Source: Labilibaculum sp. (lineage in GTDB: Bacteria > Bacteroidota > Bacteroidia > Bacteroidales > Marinifilaceae). From it: a stretch of 64,000 nt of DNA. Shown one piece after another: positions 17,046-25,749 of the stretch. The stretch is from contig JAEINT010000001.1 in assembly GCA_016342745.1 (NCBI GenBank), positions 1 to 64,000 of the forward strand. The letters are read 5' to 3'. Position numbers and translations under genes: made by a program. The notes under the pieces are model-generated. The model was given only the letters and a program-made list of their open reading frames with translations, did no database searches and was not told where the DNA came from. Position 1 is the first letter of the stretch. Each line of letters opens with the position of its first letter.

Positions 17046-17642
17046 TTAGAACCCTCTTTGCTGAGCTTCTAATTTCTGCATTTCAGTATTAAAAGTTTCT
17101 TTGAATTTTTCGTAGTCATAATCAACTTTTAGTTTATCATCTTGCGATAATTTTTGGTTGATTGCTTCTTCTAAATCTTTCGAGCTCATTTCAAGAGCAA
17201 TGTAAGTTTTGTATTTGTTCTCACCAGTTCTGGTTTGTTTTTCACAAATCACTTTAATGTTATTCAATTGCTGGTTAATTACCTCACGAGTTAAACCTTC
17301 AAAACGTTCTTCAACTTGTTCAACATTGTTCAATTCTGTTGAATTCACATAGTTGTCGATTGTTCCTTTAATTGTCGATTGAATTAGAGTAGCTAATTCA
17401 GCACGAGCATTGGTTCCCGCTTTTTTCTTCGATACCATTTGGTCTAGACTTTCGCCAATAGCTGAAGCTCTAAAGTTGTTCTTGTCACTTTGGTAATCAG
17501 GACCAGTACAGTAAACTTCAATTAATTCTTCGCCTTGAGCTTTTGTTGAAACAGCTTTTTCAGCAGATCCGCATGAACTAAGTCCAGCAGCTACTAAAAT
17601 TCCTAATCCAAGGAATAATGATTGTAATTTTCTTGTTTTCAT
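17046..17642 (-). CDS. LPP20-like lipoprotein
   Basis: 198 residues. The signal peptide ends in a lipobox LSSC (Cys24), so the mature protein is membrane-anchored. The soluble part has an LPP20-type motif: ARAELATLIQSTIKGTIDNYV, followed by ...LNNIKVICEKQTRTGENKYKTYIALEMS, and a helical, charged C-terminus. LPP20-family proteins are envelope lipoproteins of poorly known role. It is second of a two-gene minus-strand unit with the related protein at 17704-19113, 61 bases apart. Both have the same ALxxLAxxI / WVYxRLS-type layout, so they probably act together. Confidence 0.65.
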   Translation of the reverse strand: MKTRKLQSLFLGLGILVAAGLSSCGSAEKAVSTKAQGEELIEVYCTGPDYQSDKNNFRASAIGESLDQMVSKKKAGTNARAELATLIQSTIKGTIDNYVNSTELNNVEQVEERFEGLTREVINQQLNNIKVICEKQTRTGENKYKTYIALEMSSKDLEEAINQKLSQDDKLKVDYDYEKFKETFNTEMQKLEAQQRGF

Positions 17643-17703
17643 GTGTGTTGAATTTAAAACGCTATTATTTTTCTTGATATTTTTATTTTAAAATTAGTTC
17701 CGA

Positions 17704-19113
17704 TTATAAGTCCAGTTGATTCAATTTAGGAACAATCGTATTGTTTATTTCCTCAACAGCTTGTTCGTAAGCTTCTTTAACAGCATAATCGTAACTTATT
17801 GGTTTCATTCCCTTTACTTCATAAATAGCATCGTTAAATATCTCCATGCCAGTTTTGGTATCCGTAAGGGAAAAGAAGCAATCAAGATAAACGATATATA
17901 CTTTGTAGTTTCGGCCTTCTTTAATCTCACCTTTTATTACATTGGTATTGATATCCAGAATTACTTTAGCCTGTTTTTTATCATTGGTAAACGAGAAGAA
18001 GTTTTCCGATAATTCTTTTTTCAAATTATTCTTTAAAATACCTCGTTTTGAATCTTCGCCAAAAATCTTTTCACTAAAGTTCAAGTAGGCTTTTAACCTT
18101 TCTACAGTAAGAATGATATTGCTTTTTGGAGCAGATTCAGGAGTAAAAAAAAGTTTATTCAATTCATAGTTCTCATTTGTTTCATCCAAAATGGATGAAA
18201 GATCCAGAGATACTTCAATTTCTTGCAGTTTTTGTCGAGAAGTAACTTTTGACAATTGAGAGGCTGCGTAACCAAATTGGTCTGTTGCCACATTCTGGTT
18301 TAAAACACCTTCACCTTTTACGAATTTAAATTGCAAAGGCAATTGTTTTATAATTTGCGTTCCATCATCATCTAACCAATCGGCTTTTACCAAAATTGGT
18401 TCTTTCTGAGATGTTGAAATTTGAAGGTTTATACCTTTTTTCTCAGGGATTAGTTGAGTGCGATTAAAAATATTCTGAATAGAATTGTAAATGTCAGTAC
18501 CCAAGTTTACATTTCCATCAAAAGTCATAACAGATAAATCTTCATCTAAATGGTTTTTAATTGCATCTAAAGATTTGGCATAATAGTTTAAAGCCTGAAA
18601 CAGATCCAGCTGTTTCTCAAGTTGTTTACCTTCTTCTAAATAGCTTTGAGAAAGTTTTTTTGCTTTGTTAAGTTTTATTCTCTTCAGCAAAGCATATTGA
18701 TTCTTTGACAATCGGTAGTAGACCCAATATTCCTTTGCTTTTTTATTTGTCCACGACGAAATCATTTCATAACCTTCCAATTCCTGAACAATAGATGTTC
18801 TAACGTCAGCCTCAAATTCTTCTTTAAAACTGGTGTTGTTTTCAAATTGATGCAAAACAGAATTAGAAGATATGTTGATGGATATTTCAGAAGCTAAATC
18901 CTGTAAAGCCTGATTTTTTGCCAATTGCATGTAGCTGGTTTGATTGGCATCTTTATTTACCACAGCTATGCCAATGTAATATTCCGAAGAAATAGGACGC
19001 TCTTTAACCCAATTTGGCGGTCTGCGCTTAGCTGAAGATGAATAAGGAGAGCAGCTAACCATGATTAAAAGAATGGTAAAATAATTAAAAAGGGTGCGTA
19101 AAGATTTAACCAT
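17704..19113 (-). CDS. LPP20-like lipoprotein with C-terminal extension
   Basis: 469 residues. N-terminal signal with lipobox MVSC (Cys21), then RRPPNWVKERPISSEYYIGIAVVNK...AKNQALQDLASEISINI. This is the LPP20 pattern: a 'PxWV' opening, an IGxA strand and a helix of repeated ALxDL. TNKKAKEYWVYYRLSKNQYALLK follows, then a helical segment (AKSLDAIKNHL), and about 270 residues that look beta-rich and are not recognised. The function is unknown, probably at the cell envelope. Likely co-transcribed with the smaller LPP20-like gene that follows. Confidence 0.65.
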   Translation of the reverse strand: MVKSLRTLFNYFTILLIMVSCSPYSSSAKRRPPNWVKERPISSEYYIGIAVVNKDANQTSYMQLAKNQALQDLASEISINISSNSVLHQFENNTSFKEEFEADVRTSIVQELEGYEMISSWTNKKAKEYWVYYRLSKNQYALLKRIKLNKAKKLSQSYLEEGKQLEKQLDLFQALNYYAKSLDAIKNHLDEDLSVMTFDGNVNLGTDIYNSIQNIFNRTQLIPEKKGINLQISTSQKEPILVKADWLDDDGTQIIKQLPLQFKFVKGEGVLNQNVATDQFGYAASQLSKVTSRQKLQEIEVSLDLSSILDETNENYELNKLFFTPESAPKSNIILTVERLKAYLNFSEKIFGEDSKRGILKNNLKKELSENFFSFTNDKKQAKVILDINTNVIKGEIKEGRNYKVYIVYLDCFFSLTDTKTGMEIFNDAIYEVKGMKPISYDYAVKEAYEQAVEEINNTIVPKLNQLDL

Positions 19114-19191
19114 AGGAATGATTTCTATTTTAAGTGAATTTTAAAGATAATGATTTGTTAACAATAAGCTTGCCAAAGGAGCTTAGAAATG

Positions 19192-19686
19192 TTATTCTAA
19201 TTCCGAAATGAGTTTGTCGATAAAGTTGAGTGCTAAGTGAGACTCGAAACCTCTGCCTTGTGCAAAGCGGTATAGTTTCGCTCTAAGCTGATAGGGATCA
19301 TCTTCTTTTATGCTTTTTATTTTGTGGGATAAAATATCGCCTAAGCTTTCTTTATAGTCTTTCTCATTTATTTGCTCAAGAGCATTTTCAATAAGATTAT
19401 CAGGGATTTGCTTCTGTTTTAAATGATGCGAAATCTTTATTTTCCCCCATTTGTTAAAACGAAATTTATCGCGCACATAAAAATTGGTGTAGCGCTCTTC
19501 ATTTAGAAATTTTTCTTCAATTAAAGTTTGAATAATTTCATCCTGATCATCGTAAGAAAGGTTCCAATCACGAAGTTTTTTTCTGATGTCAAAACAGCAT
19601 TTTTCTTGCCTACTGCAAATAAACATGACTTTCGATAGAGCAGATTGCGCGCTGATTTCTTTTTTCTGTTTTTTCTCGTAATCCAT
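19192..19686 (-). CDS. recX: Regulatory protein RecX
   Basis: 164 residues, all-helical, built from three-helix repeats as in RecX, which binds and limits RecA filaments. The repeats begin ALSKVMFICSRQEKCCFDIRKKLRDWN, then IIQTLIEEKFLNEERYTNFYVRDKFRFNKWGKIKISHHLKQKQI (the most diagnostic part), then the C-terminal repeat RFAQGRGFESHLALNFIDKL. Length is normal. The start codon overlaps the stop of prmC by one base (TAATG), so the two are translationally coupled. recA is not in the window. Confidence 0.88.
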   Translation of the reverse strand: MDYEKKQKKEISAQSALSKVMFICSRQEKCCFDIRKKLRDWNLSYDDQDEIIQTLIEEKFLNEERYTNFYVRDKFRFNKWGKIKISHHLKQKQIPDNLIENALEQINEKDYKESLGDILSHKIKSIKEDDPYQLRAKLYRFAQGRGFESHLALNFIDKLISELE

Positions 19687-20549
19687 TACTTGCTTTTTAT
19701 CGCTGAAATCATTCTGTCTTTGCCGTTAATATCCTTTTGCAAACGAATAGTGGTAAAGTTATTTCCTTCTAAAAGTTCAATCATATCTTTTCCTAAACTT
19801 TCGTTGATTTCAAAATACAATTTTCCGTCTGTATTCAAATATTTACTTGCCAAATTTGCAATGGTTCTATAAAAAATAAGAGGATCATGGTCGGTCACAA
19901 AAAGTGCTGTGTGAGGTTCGTGATCCAAAACATTGTCATCCATTTTTTCTTTTTCAGATTCGGTAACGTAAGGTGGATTGCTTACAATGATATCATAGTT
20001 TTCCCATTCAAAATCTTCCCATCTTAAGATATCTCTGTTGTAGAAAGCAATGTCAACATCATTTAAGAGAGCGTTTTCTTTTGCTTTCTCAATTGCTCCT
20101 GAAGAAATATCTGCGGAAGCTACTTTGGCTTTTTTTAGATTTTTAGCCAATGAAATTGGAATGCAACCACTACCAGTGCCAATATCAAGAATATTTAATC
20201 CAGAAATAGGGTTTTCATTCAAAATGGTATGAACCAATTCCTCTGTTTCGGGTCTTGGAATTAAGGTGTGCTCATTTACCTTAAAAATTAAACCGTAGAA
20301 TTCAGTTTCTCCAATAATGTATTGAAGTGGCTTTTTTGTTTTTAACTCTTTTGTGTAATTAATTATATGGCTAACAGAAAGCTTATCAAGCTTTTCATCT
20401 TTGTTTAGTTGGATGTGTATTCTGCTATATTGGAGCACAAACTCAAGTAAAATATAGGCCATGCTCTCTGTTTCTCTGGCAGGATATATTTCCTTAAGTT
20501 CATTTTTTATGTAATTTATTGTAGATTGTATAGTGTTTACTGTTTCCAT
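19686..20549 (-). CDS. prmC: Release factor glutamine N5-methyltransferase
   Basis: 287-residue SAM-dependent methyltransferase that methylates the GGQ glutamine of release factors. It has an N-terminal helical domain (1-~75) and the linker LQYIIGETEFYGLIFKV. The catalytic Rossmann domain follows, with the SAM loop DIGTGSGCI (122-130) and the NPPY motif at 191-194, as expected for glutamine N-methylation. Length is normal. The target RF2 is encoded about 3 kb away on the same strand. A TATCTTTG -7 box lies upstream at 20609-20602 on the minus strand. Confidence 0.93.
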   Translation of the reverse strand: METVNTIQSTINYIKNELKEIYPARETESMAYILLEFVLQYSRIHIQLNKDEKLDKLSVSHIINYTKELKTKKPLQYIIGETEFYGLIFKVNEHTLIPRPETEELVHTILNENPISGLNILDIGTGSGCIPISLAKNLKKAKVASADISSGAIEKAKENALLNDVDIAFYNRDILRWEDFEWENYDIIVSNPPYVTESEKEKMDDNVLDHEPHTALFVTDHDPLIFYRTIANLASKYLNTDGKLYFEINESLGKDMIELLEGNNFTTIRLQKDINGKDRMISAIKSK

Positions 20550-20601
20550 TTGTTTTGATAAAGGAATTGGATCAATTGTGTTCTCAATTCAGATTTGAAA
20601 A

Positions 20602-20609
20602 CAAAGATA
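20602..20609 (-). promoter_or_regulatory. -7 box of prmC-recX
   Basis: TATCTTTG on the minus strand, identical to the tRNA-Glu -7 box, 53 bases upstream of the prmC ATG. No TTG is found at the -33 distance. Confidence 0.4.
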
Positions 20610-20636
20610 CAAATCTTCTGAAAGAGTTAATTAGAT

Positions 20637-22109
20637 ATGCTATTAACAATTAATTGGCCGGTTTTTTGGATGCACTTTTTTCAAGTGTTGGCAGTGCTGT
20701 ATGTTATAACCATTATATCTACAGTAATTATAGTTGTACTTGAAAATAGGAGTCCGCAAAAAACCATTTCGTGGATGTTTGTTTTGGTTTTGTTACCTGT
20801 TTTTGGCTTGCTTTCTTATTTGGTTTTTGGCCAGAGTTTCCGAAAGCAAAAAATGTTCAATCATAAAGAGTTAGGAGATTTAAAATGGCTACAGGTTATG
20901 AGTCACGATCAAAGCTTGCGTTTGGAAAAAAGCAGATTGATTAAAGACGAACGCATTCATGAGAAAAAGAATGTAATGACCTTGCTTTTAAATAATTCTA
21001 AGGCATTGCTTACCGGATACAATCGGGTAAAAGTATTAAATGATGGAAAGGAAACTTTTACGTCTATTTTTAAGGCACTTCGAAAGGCAAAGGATCATAT
21101 TCATTTGGAATATTACATTATTGAGGATGGTGAGTTGGCATCAGAATTACTTGAGATATTAGTGCAAAAAGCAAAAGAAGGAGTTGAAGTTCGCGTTATT
21201 TATGATGGAGTAGGAAGTTGGAAATTAAGTAATAAATATGTGGAAGAACTTAAGAGCGCGGGTGCACAAGTTTATGCTTTCCTTCCTGTAAGGTTTCCAA
21301 TTTTAACCAGTCGTGTAAATTATCGAAATCATAGAAAAATAATTGTGATAGATGGGAAGGCTGCTTTTGTGGGAGGTCTTAATTTTGCCGATCGGTATTT
21401 GCATGGAATTCCGGAAATAGGAGATTGGCGCGATACACATTTAAAAATAGTTGGAGAGGCTGCTTCTAGTTTGCAAATTGTGTTTTTAATCGATTGGTAT
21501 TTTGTTCGTCAGGAAGTGTTGTTAGATAAAAAATACTTACCCTATAAGAAGGTTAAGGAAAAATGTTTGCTACAAATCACAGCATCGGGAGCTGATTCTG
21601 ATTGGGCAAGTATTATGCAAGCCTATTTTTCTGCAATTACATCTGCTAAGAGCAATGTTTACATTTCATCGCCATACTTTATGCCCAATGGTAGTATTTT
21701 AATGGCACTAAAAACCGTTGCAATGAGCGGTGTAGATGTTCGTGTACTGATTCCTCAAAAATCGGATTCTTTTATGACTTATTGGGGAACCTTATCTTAT
21801 GTAGAAGAATTGCTGGAAGCAGGAGTTCGCATTTATTTTTATCGAGCAGGTTTTAATCATAGTAAAATAATGATGGTTGATGGCATAATGTCAACAGTGG
21901 GAACCGCCAATATGGACGTTCGTAGTTTTGAGCAGAACTTTGAGGTGAATGCTTTGATTTATGATGAGGAAGCTACAATGGCATTAAGAACTCGATTTTT
22001 AACAGATCTAGAAGCTAGTGAAGAACTTCATTTATCTGATTGGCAAAAACGCTCTAAAGGACAAAAATTAAAAGAATCAATGGCCAGAGTTTTTACTCCT
22101 CTTTTGTAA
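20637..22109 (+). CDS. cls: Cardiolipin synthase
   Basis: 490-residue membrane enzyme joining two phosphatidylglycerols to cardiolipin. Two N-terminal transmembrane helices (about 10-35 and 44-65) precede two phospholipase D domains, each with an HxKx4D motif: HRKIIVID (H232-D239) and HSKIMMVD (H408-D415), both followed by the GG/GxxN strand. Length and layout match ClsA-type synthases. It is divergent from prmC. Its last 17 bases overlap the 3' end of the convergent gene at 22093-22926. Confidence 0.92.
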   Translation: MLLTINWPVFWMHFFQVLAVLYVITIISTVIIVVLENRSPQKTISWMFVLVLLPVFGLLSYLVFGQSFRKQKMFNHKELGDLKWLQVMSHDQSLRLEKSRLIKDERIHEKKNVMTLLLNNSKALLTGYNRVKVLNDGKETFTSIFKALRKAKDHIHLEYYIIEDGELASELLEILVQKAKEGVEVRVIYDGVGSWKLSNKYVEELKSAGAQVYAFLPVRFPILTSRVNYRNHRKIIVIDGKAAFVGGLNFADRYLHGIPEIGDWRDTHLKIVGEAASSLQIVFLIDWYFVRQEVLLDKKYLPYKKVKEKCLLQITASGADSDWASIMQAYFSAITSAKSNVYISSPYFMPNGSILMALKTVAMSGVDVRVLIPQKSDSFMTYWGTLSYVEELLEAGVRIYFYRAGFNHSKIMMVDGIMSTVGTANMDVRSFEQNFEVNALIYDEEATMALRTRFLTDLEASEELHLSDWQKRSKGQKLKESMARVFTPLL

Positions 22110-22926
22110 GTTTCTCTTTGTATTTTTCGAACCAAAATAGGATCTGCTTCATTACAGAATAATCTGAAGTGTTTGCCGTCACATTAATATGAGATCCACT
22201 AAACTCCATAAAGGCTAATAATTCATCCCCTTTTAAACCTGTGGCATCAGATACTATTTCTGCATTGTACTTCGCACTTATTTTTTTCAAATTTCCTTCG
22301 TTACGGATTATTTTTGATAGTTTTTTCTTCGATTTCTCAGATTTACTCAATTTATTGTGTAAGAAATCTGTTGGTGCAAAAATTGCTGAAACTACACCCA
22401 TTTTACCTTCTCGTTTAGGTCTGTATTGTGCAGGAACTACATTTGGTTTTTTGGTATTGTAAGGAGCTAGCTGATTCGTTATGTTTTTACTGATCGGGTT
22501 TTTATCCGTAAGTTTTGTTTTGAGAAATTCATCCTTAAATTCATCCCAAGTACCTAAGGCATAAATTTCAACTTCATCTAACAAGTAGGAAATGTCTTCT
22601 AATTTGATCTGAAAAAAAGGTGGGAATTCAGGATTGATAATGAGCGGGATTGCCCATTCTATTTTTTTATAACCGAGCGCACTAATTCGGAGTGTGTCGT
22701 ATTGCTGAACTTGCAAATGAAAAATGCCCAAACTATCGCAAATAATCCCTTTTTTTGTGCGTTTAATGCTAACTGTAGCTAAAGGAATAGGACTTAGACT
22801 ATCAGCATGAATTATTTGACCAGTAATACTAATTATGGAATCGAGTTCCGTAGGTTTTGAGAAAGAATCAAAGCTTGATGTGAGAAATAGAAAAAATGAA
22901 ATGAAAATTAGTTTATTTAATTTCAT
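22093..22926 (-). CDS. Secreted protein with carboxypeptidase-regulatory-like domain
   Basis: 277 residues. A signal peptide (about 1-23) is followed by a carboxypeptidase D regulatory-like beta-sandwich (~34-112): ITGQIIHADSLSPIPLATVSIKRTKKGIICDSLGIFHLQV...LRISALGYKKIEW, the pattern of outer-membrane/periplasmic Bacteroidota proteins. LLDEVEIYALGTWDEFKDEFLKTKL follows, then a basic C-terminal region of unknown fold. It is a paralogue of the gene immediately upstream (22946-23806) with the same order: GIICDSLGxFxL, then EVxIYxLGxWxxFKxxF. The function is unknown; the pair probably arose by tandem duplication. Confidence 0.65.
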   Translation of the reverse strand: MKLNKLIFISFFLFLTSSFDSFSKPTELDSIISITGQIIHADSLSPIPLATVSIKRTKKGIICDSLGIFHLQVQQYDTLRISALGYKKIEWAIPLIINPEFPPFFQIKLEDISYLLDEVEIYALGTWDEFKDEFLKTKLTDKNPISKNITNQLAPYNTKKPNVVPAQYRPKREGKMGVVSAIFAPTDFLHNKLSKSEKSKKKLSKIIRNEGNLKKISAKYNAEIVSDATGLKGDELLAFMEFSGSHINVTANTSDYSVMKQILFWFEKYKEKLTKEE

Positions 22927-22945
22927 AGGTTCATTTGTTCAGTTT

Positions 22946-23806
22946 TTAAGGTCGTAAGTGGTTGTTTATTGGGCCAATAGAATCTAAAAGGGTCAAGTTT
23001 TTTTCAAATTGAGGCCTTTCTTCTAAGAATCTCTTATGCAGCTGCTTAACTTTAACGCCTATATACATTTCACTCGTGTTGTGTGTAAAATTAGAATATG
23101 TATTGATGTATTCCATTAATACTTCCAGTGTTAATCCAGATTCATGCGTAAGTTCAGCAACAACTTTTTTATTAAATTTAGATTGAAGAATTCGCAGTTG
23201 CCAATCGGCCATGCTTGGTTTTGCATTTCTAGCTCTTCTTTTTTTGCGAATTTTTTTAATAAAGTCAATCCCATCCATAAGATTAACACCAAAGCCACCT
23301 CTTTGCAAAGTGCTAGCTTCTTTTTGTGCTAAGTTAAGGTTTCCAAAATCAAAGGTAGATGCAACATTTTCTTCTACTGGTACGTCTGCATTTACAAAGT
23401 TTTCCTTGAAATCTTCCCAAGAGCCAAGAGAATAAATATCAACCTCCTCAAGTAAATAACTTTGCCTAACCATTAGAATATCCTGAAATACTTCATCTTC
23501 TTCGGTAGGAGGCGTTATCTCAACAATCTGTTCTTGAAAACCAAGAGCTGTTACTTTCAGCTTTTGACCGTGATTTACTCTTAGGCGGAAAAATCCAAGG
23601 CTATCACAAATAATTCCCAAGTAGCTATCGTGAATTTTCACATGAGCAAAGGAAATACCTTTCAAGGTCTCAGGATTGATAATTTTTCCTGAAACAATAA
23701 AACTGCTGTCTTGAACTTCTTCTTGACTTTCTGTTTGAGCAAAAGAGCTTGTTACTAAAAGTAAAGAGAAAAATATAAGGAGTAAACTTTTTTTCAAAAT
23801 GGTCAA
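22946..23806 (-). CDS. Secreted protein with carboxypeptidase-regulatory-like domain (paralogue)
   Basis: 286 residues. Signal peptide ending near SFAQ, beta-sandwich (VSGKIINPETLKGISFAHVKIHDSYLGIICDSLGFFRLRV...), then LLEEVDIYSLGSWEDFKENFVNADV and a basic region with KKIRKKRRARNAKPS. It has no ATG at the N-terminus; a TTG at 23806 (or the TTG three codons later) gives a normal signal peptide. It lies 19 bases upstream of its paralogue, so the two are in one transcript. The role is unknown. Confidence 0.6.
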   Translation of the reverse strand: MTILKKSLLLIFFSLLLVTSSFAQTESQEEVQDSSFIVSGKIINPETLKGISFAHVKIHDSYLGIICDSLGFFRLRVNHGQKLKVTALGFQEQIVEITPPTEEDEVFQDILMVRQSYLLEEVDIYSLGSWEDFKENFVNADVPVEENVASTFDFGNLNLAQKEASTLQRGGFGVNLMDGIDFIKKIRKKRRARNAKPSMADWQLRILQSKFNKKVVAELTHESGLTLEVLMEYINTYSNFTHNTSEMYIGVKVKQLHKRFLEERPQFEKNLTLLDSIGPINNHLRP

Positions 23807-23908
23807 TTTTCTTAGTAATGCATAAAGATAATTTTTCCTTTTGAATCTCAGGACTATTAATTACATTTTTTAACACACTTTAACCCAAATTAATGCGCTT
23901 GTAGTATG

Positions 23909-24652
23909 CTATTTACCTGTCCAGTTAACAAGATTTGTTGTTTCTAAGAACGGATTAATGTGCCCAAATAGGATGTCATTATCTCTCTGGAAACACATCA
24001 TTGGGTGGGCAGTTTCTATTTTGTTGCTTATGTTTATTCCTTCAACAATTTGCTGTGCATTTTTACCCCACAAAAACCAAATGGTATTTTTATTCGCATG
24101 TGCTATGTATTCTAGTAAAGCATGCGTAAAAGGAGCCCAGATTTTACTGTGCGAATTTGGTTTGCCAATTTCGCAGGTGAATGCGGTATTTAAAAGCAAT
24201 ACATTTTCCTGTTCCCACCAGTATTTAAAAAGTTGATTCGGCGGTAGAATTGAAAAATCATCATCCATTGGTAAACGATCTCCTTCGTTTAGTTTGGCCA
24301 AAATTTCAGAGTATTTTAATTCCTCGTTCCGTTCAGATTTATAAATACTCCGTAAAATATTTTTTAAAGAAACATTTCGATATTTATCATGCCAGGAATT
24401 TAAACCATTTACTTCAAAGGCTCTTCCTGTAGCAACACCTTTTTGAGGATAAGGATCTTGACCTAGAATAGCGACTGGAATTTTGTTCAAGTCCATTTCT
24501 AGAAATCGTAATATGAGATGAACTGCTGGTGTAGCGGCTGAAATGGTAATTGATTCTTCAATTTTTTCCAACAACAGAAGAATGTCATTAGATAAAAAAG
24601 AATTCCAACTAGGATGTGTGTTGATTTGAGCTAAAAATTTCGATTTTTGCAT
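23909..24652 (-). CDS. Uracil-DNA glycosylase-family protein (divergent family 1)
   Basis: 247 residues. It has the family-1 UDG elements in order: AILGQDPYPQKGVATGRAFEV (the water-activating Asp66 motif), VLLLNTAFT (Asn155, uracil-binding Asn equivalent), IWFLWGKNAQ, AHPMM (His216 motif) and FGHINPFLETTNLV (the usual HFSKANEYL end). Two key positions differ from Ung: GQDPYH is GQDPYP, and HPSPLS is HPMMC. So it is a UDG-fold enzyme, likely base-excision repair, but uracil specificity is less certain. It has its own upstream promoter. Confidence 0.72.
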   Translation of the reverse strand: MQKSKFLAQINTHPSWNSFLSNDILLLLEKIEESITISAATPAVHLILRFLEMDLNKIPVAILGQDPYPQKGVATGRAFEVNGLNSWHDKYRNVSLKNILRSIYKSERNEELKYSEILAKLNEGDRLPMDDDFSILPPNQLFKYWWEQENVLLLNTAFTCEIGKPNSHSKIWAPFTHALLEYIAHANKNTIWFLWGKNAQQIVEGINISNKIETAHPMMCFQRDNDILFGHINPFLETTNLVNWTGK

Positions 24653-24674
24653 GAACCTTTTGATTAAATTCAGT

Positions 24675-24706
24675 CAAAAGTAAAAAGAATTGATTGAAGA
24701 TTTCAA
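24675..24706 (-). promoter_or_regulatory. Promoter of the UDG-like gene
   Basis: On the minus strand TTG (24706-24704), a 21-base spacer and TACTTTTG (24682-24675) fit the Bacteroidota promoter pattern. The start codon lies about 23 bases downstream of the -7 box. Confidence 0.6.
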
Positions 24707-24863
24707 TTCGAATAAATAAAAAGCAATAACTGGTGAGATTGAGTTTTTTACTGTTAATTATTTGATTTTTTGAATCTTCGAATTGTTAATTTCTAAACCT
24801 TTTTCAACTTTTTTAAGTAGTTTTGTTACCTAATTAACCAGAATTGAATTGATACAATTGATT

Positions 24864-25682
24864 ATGTCCGAAAATTTGAAAGAAAGCATTGAGGCTGCTT
24901 GGGAAGATCGTTCTCTTTTAAGCAAGCCAGAAGTGCAAAAAAACATAGAAGAAGTTATTGAGCTATTAGATAAAGGAAGTCTGCGCACAGCAGAACCAGT
25001 AGGCGATGGGTGGCAAGTTAACGAGTGGGTAAAAAAGGCTGTAATTCTTTATTTCCCAATTCGTAAAATGGAAACTATAGAAGTAGGTCCATTTGAATTC
25101 CATGATAAAATGGCATTGAAAACCAACTATGCTGAATTAGGAGTTCGTGTTGTTCCTCATGCTGTAGCAAGATACGGAGCTTATATCTCAAGGGATGTGG
25201 TAATGATGCCATCTTATGTGAATATTGGAGCCTACGTAGGTGAAGGTACCATGGTTGACACTTGGGCAACTGTTGGTTCATGTGCACAAATTGGGAAACA
25301 TGTACACCTTAGTGGTGGAGTAGGTATTGGTGGTGTTTTGGAACCAATTCAAGCTGCACCAGTAATTATTGAAGACAACTGTTTTATTGGTTCACGTTGT
25401 ATTGTTGTAGAAGGTGTTCATTTGGAGAAAGAGGTTGTTTTGGGTGCTAATGTTGTACTTACCGGATCAACAAGAATTATCGATGTAACAGGAGACGAAC
25501 CTATCGAATTTACAGGTCATATTCCTGCACGTTCAGTTGTTATTCCAGGTACAAGAACAAAGAAATTTCCAGCAGGAGATTATCAGGTGCCATGTGCTTT
25601 AATCATTGGAAAGCGCAAGCCTTCTACCGACTTAAAAACATCATTGAACGACGCATTGCGTGAATACAATGTAGCTGTTTAA
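24864..25682 (+). CDS. dapD: 2,3,4,5-tetrahydropyridine-2,6-dicarboxylate N-succinyltransferase
   Basis: 272-residue left-handed beta-helix acyltransferase of the lysine/meso-diaminopimelate pathway; it uses succinyl-CoA on tetrahydrodipicolinate. Hexapeptide repeats run from about residue 95 to 215 (VVMMPSYVNIGAYVGEGTMVDTWATVGSCAQIGKHVHLSGGVGIGGVLEP). The WATVGSCAQIGK...GGVGIGGVLEP block is diagnostic for DapD. The ATG at 24864 gives MSENLKESIE; a TTG five codons upstream is unlikely. A TAGTTTTG box at 24818-24825 may be its -7 element. It supplies the DAP used by peptidoglycan enzymes such as Mpl. Confidence 0.95.
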   Translation: MSENLKESIEAAWEDRSLLSKPEVQKNIEEVIELLDKGSLRTAEPVGDGWQVNEWVKKAVILYFPIRKMETIEVGPFEFHDKMALKTNYAELGVRVVPHAVARYGAYISRDVVMMPSYVNIGAYVGEGTMVDTWATVGSCAQIGKHVHLSGGVGIGGVLEPIQAAPVIIEDNCFIGSRCIVVEGVHLEKEVVLGANVVLTGSTRIIDVTGDEPIEFTGHIPARSVVIPGTRTKKFPAGDYQVPCALIIGKRKPSTDLKTSLNDALREYNVAV

Positions 25683-25749
25683 TCAGTAAAAAAGTGAATG
25701 AGTCCATTCTTAAAGTACTTATTCACTTATTTATTTTTTTCTAAATAAT

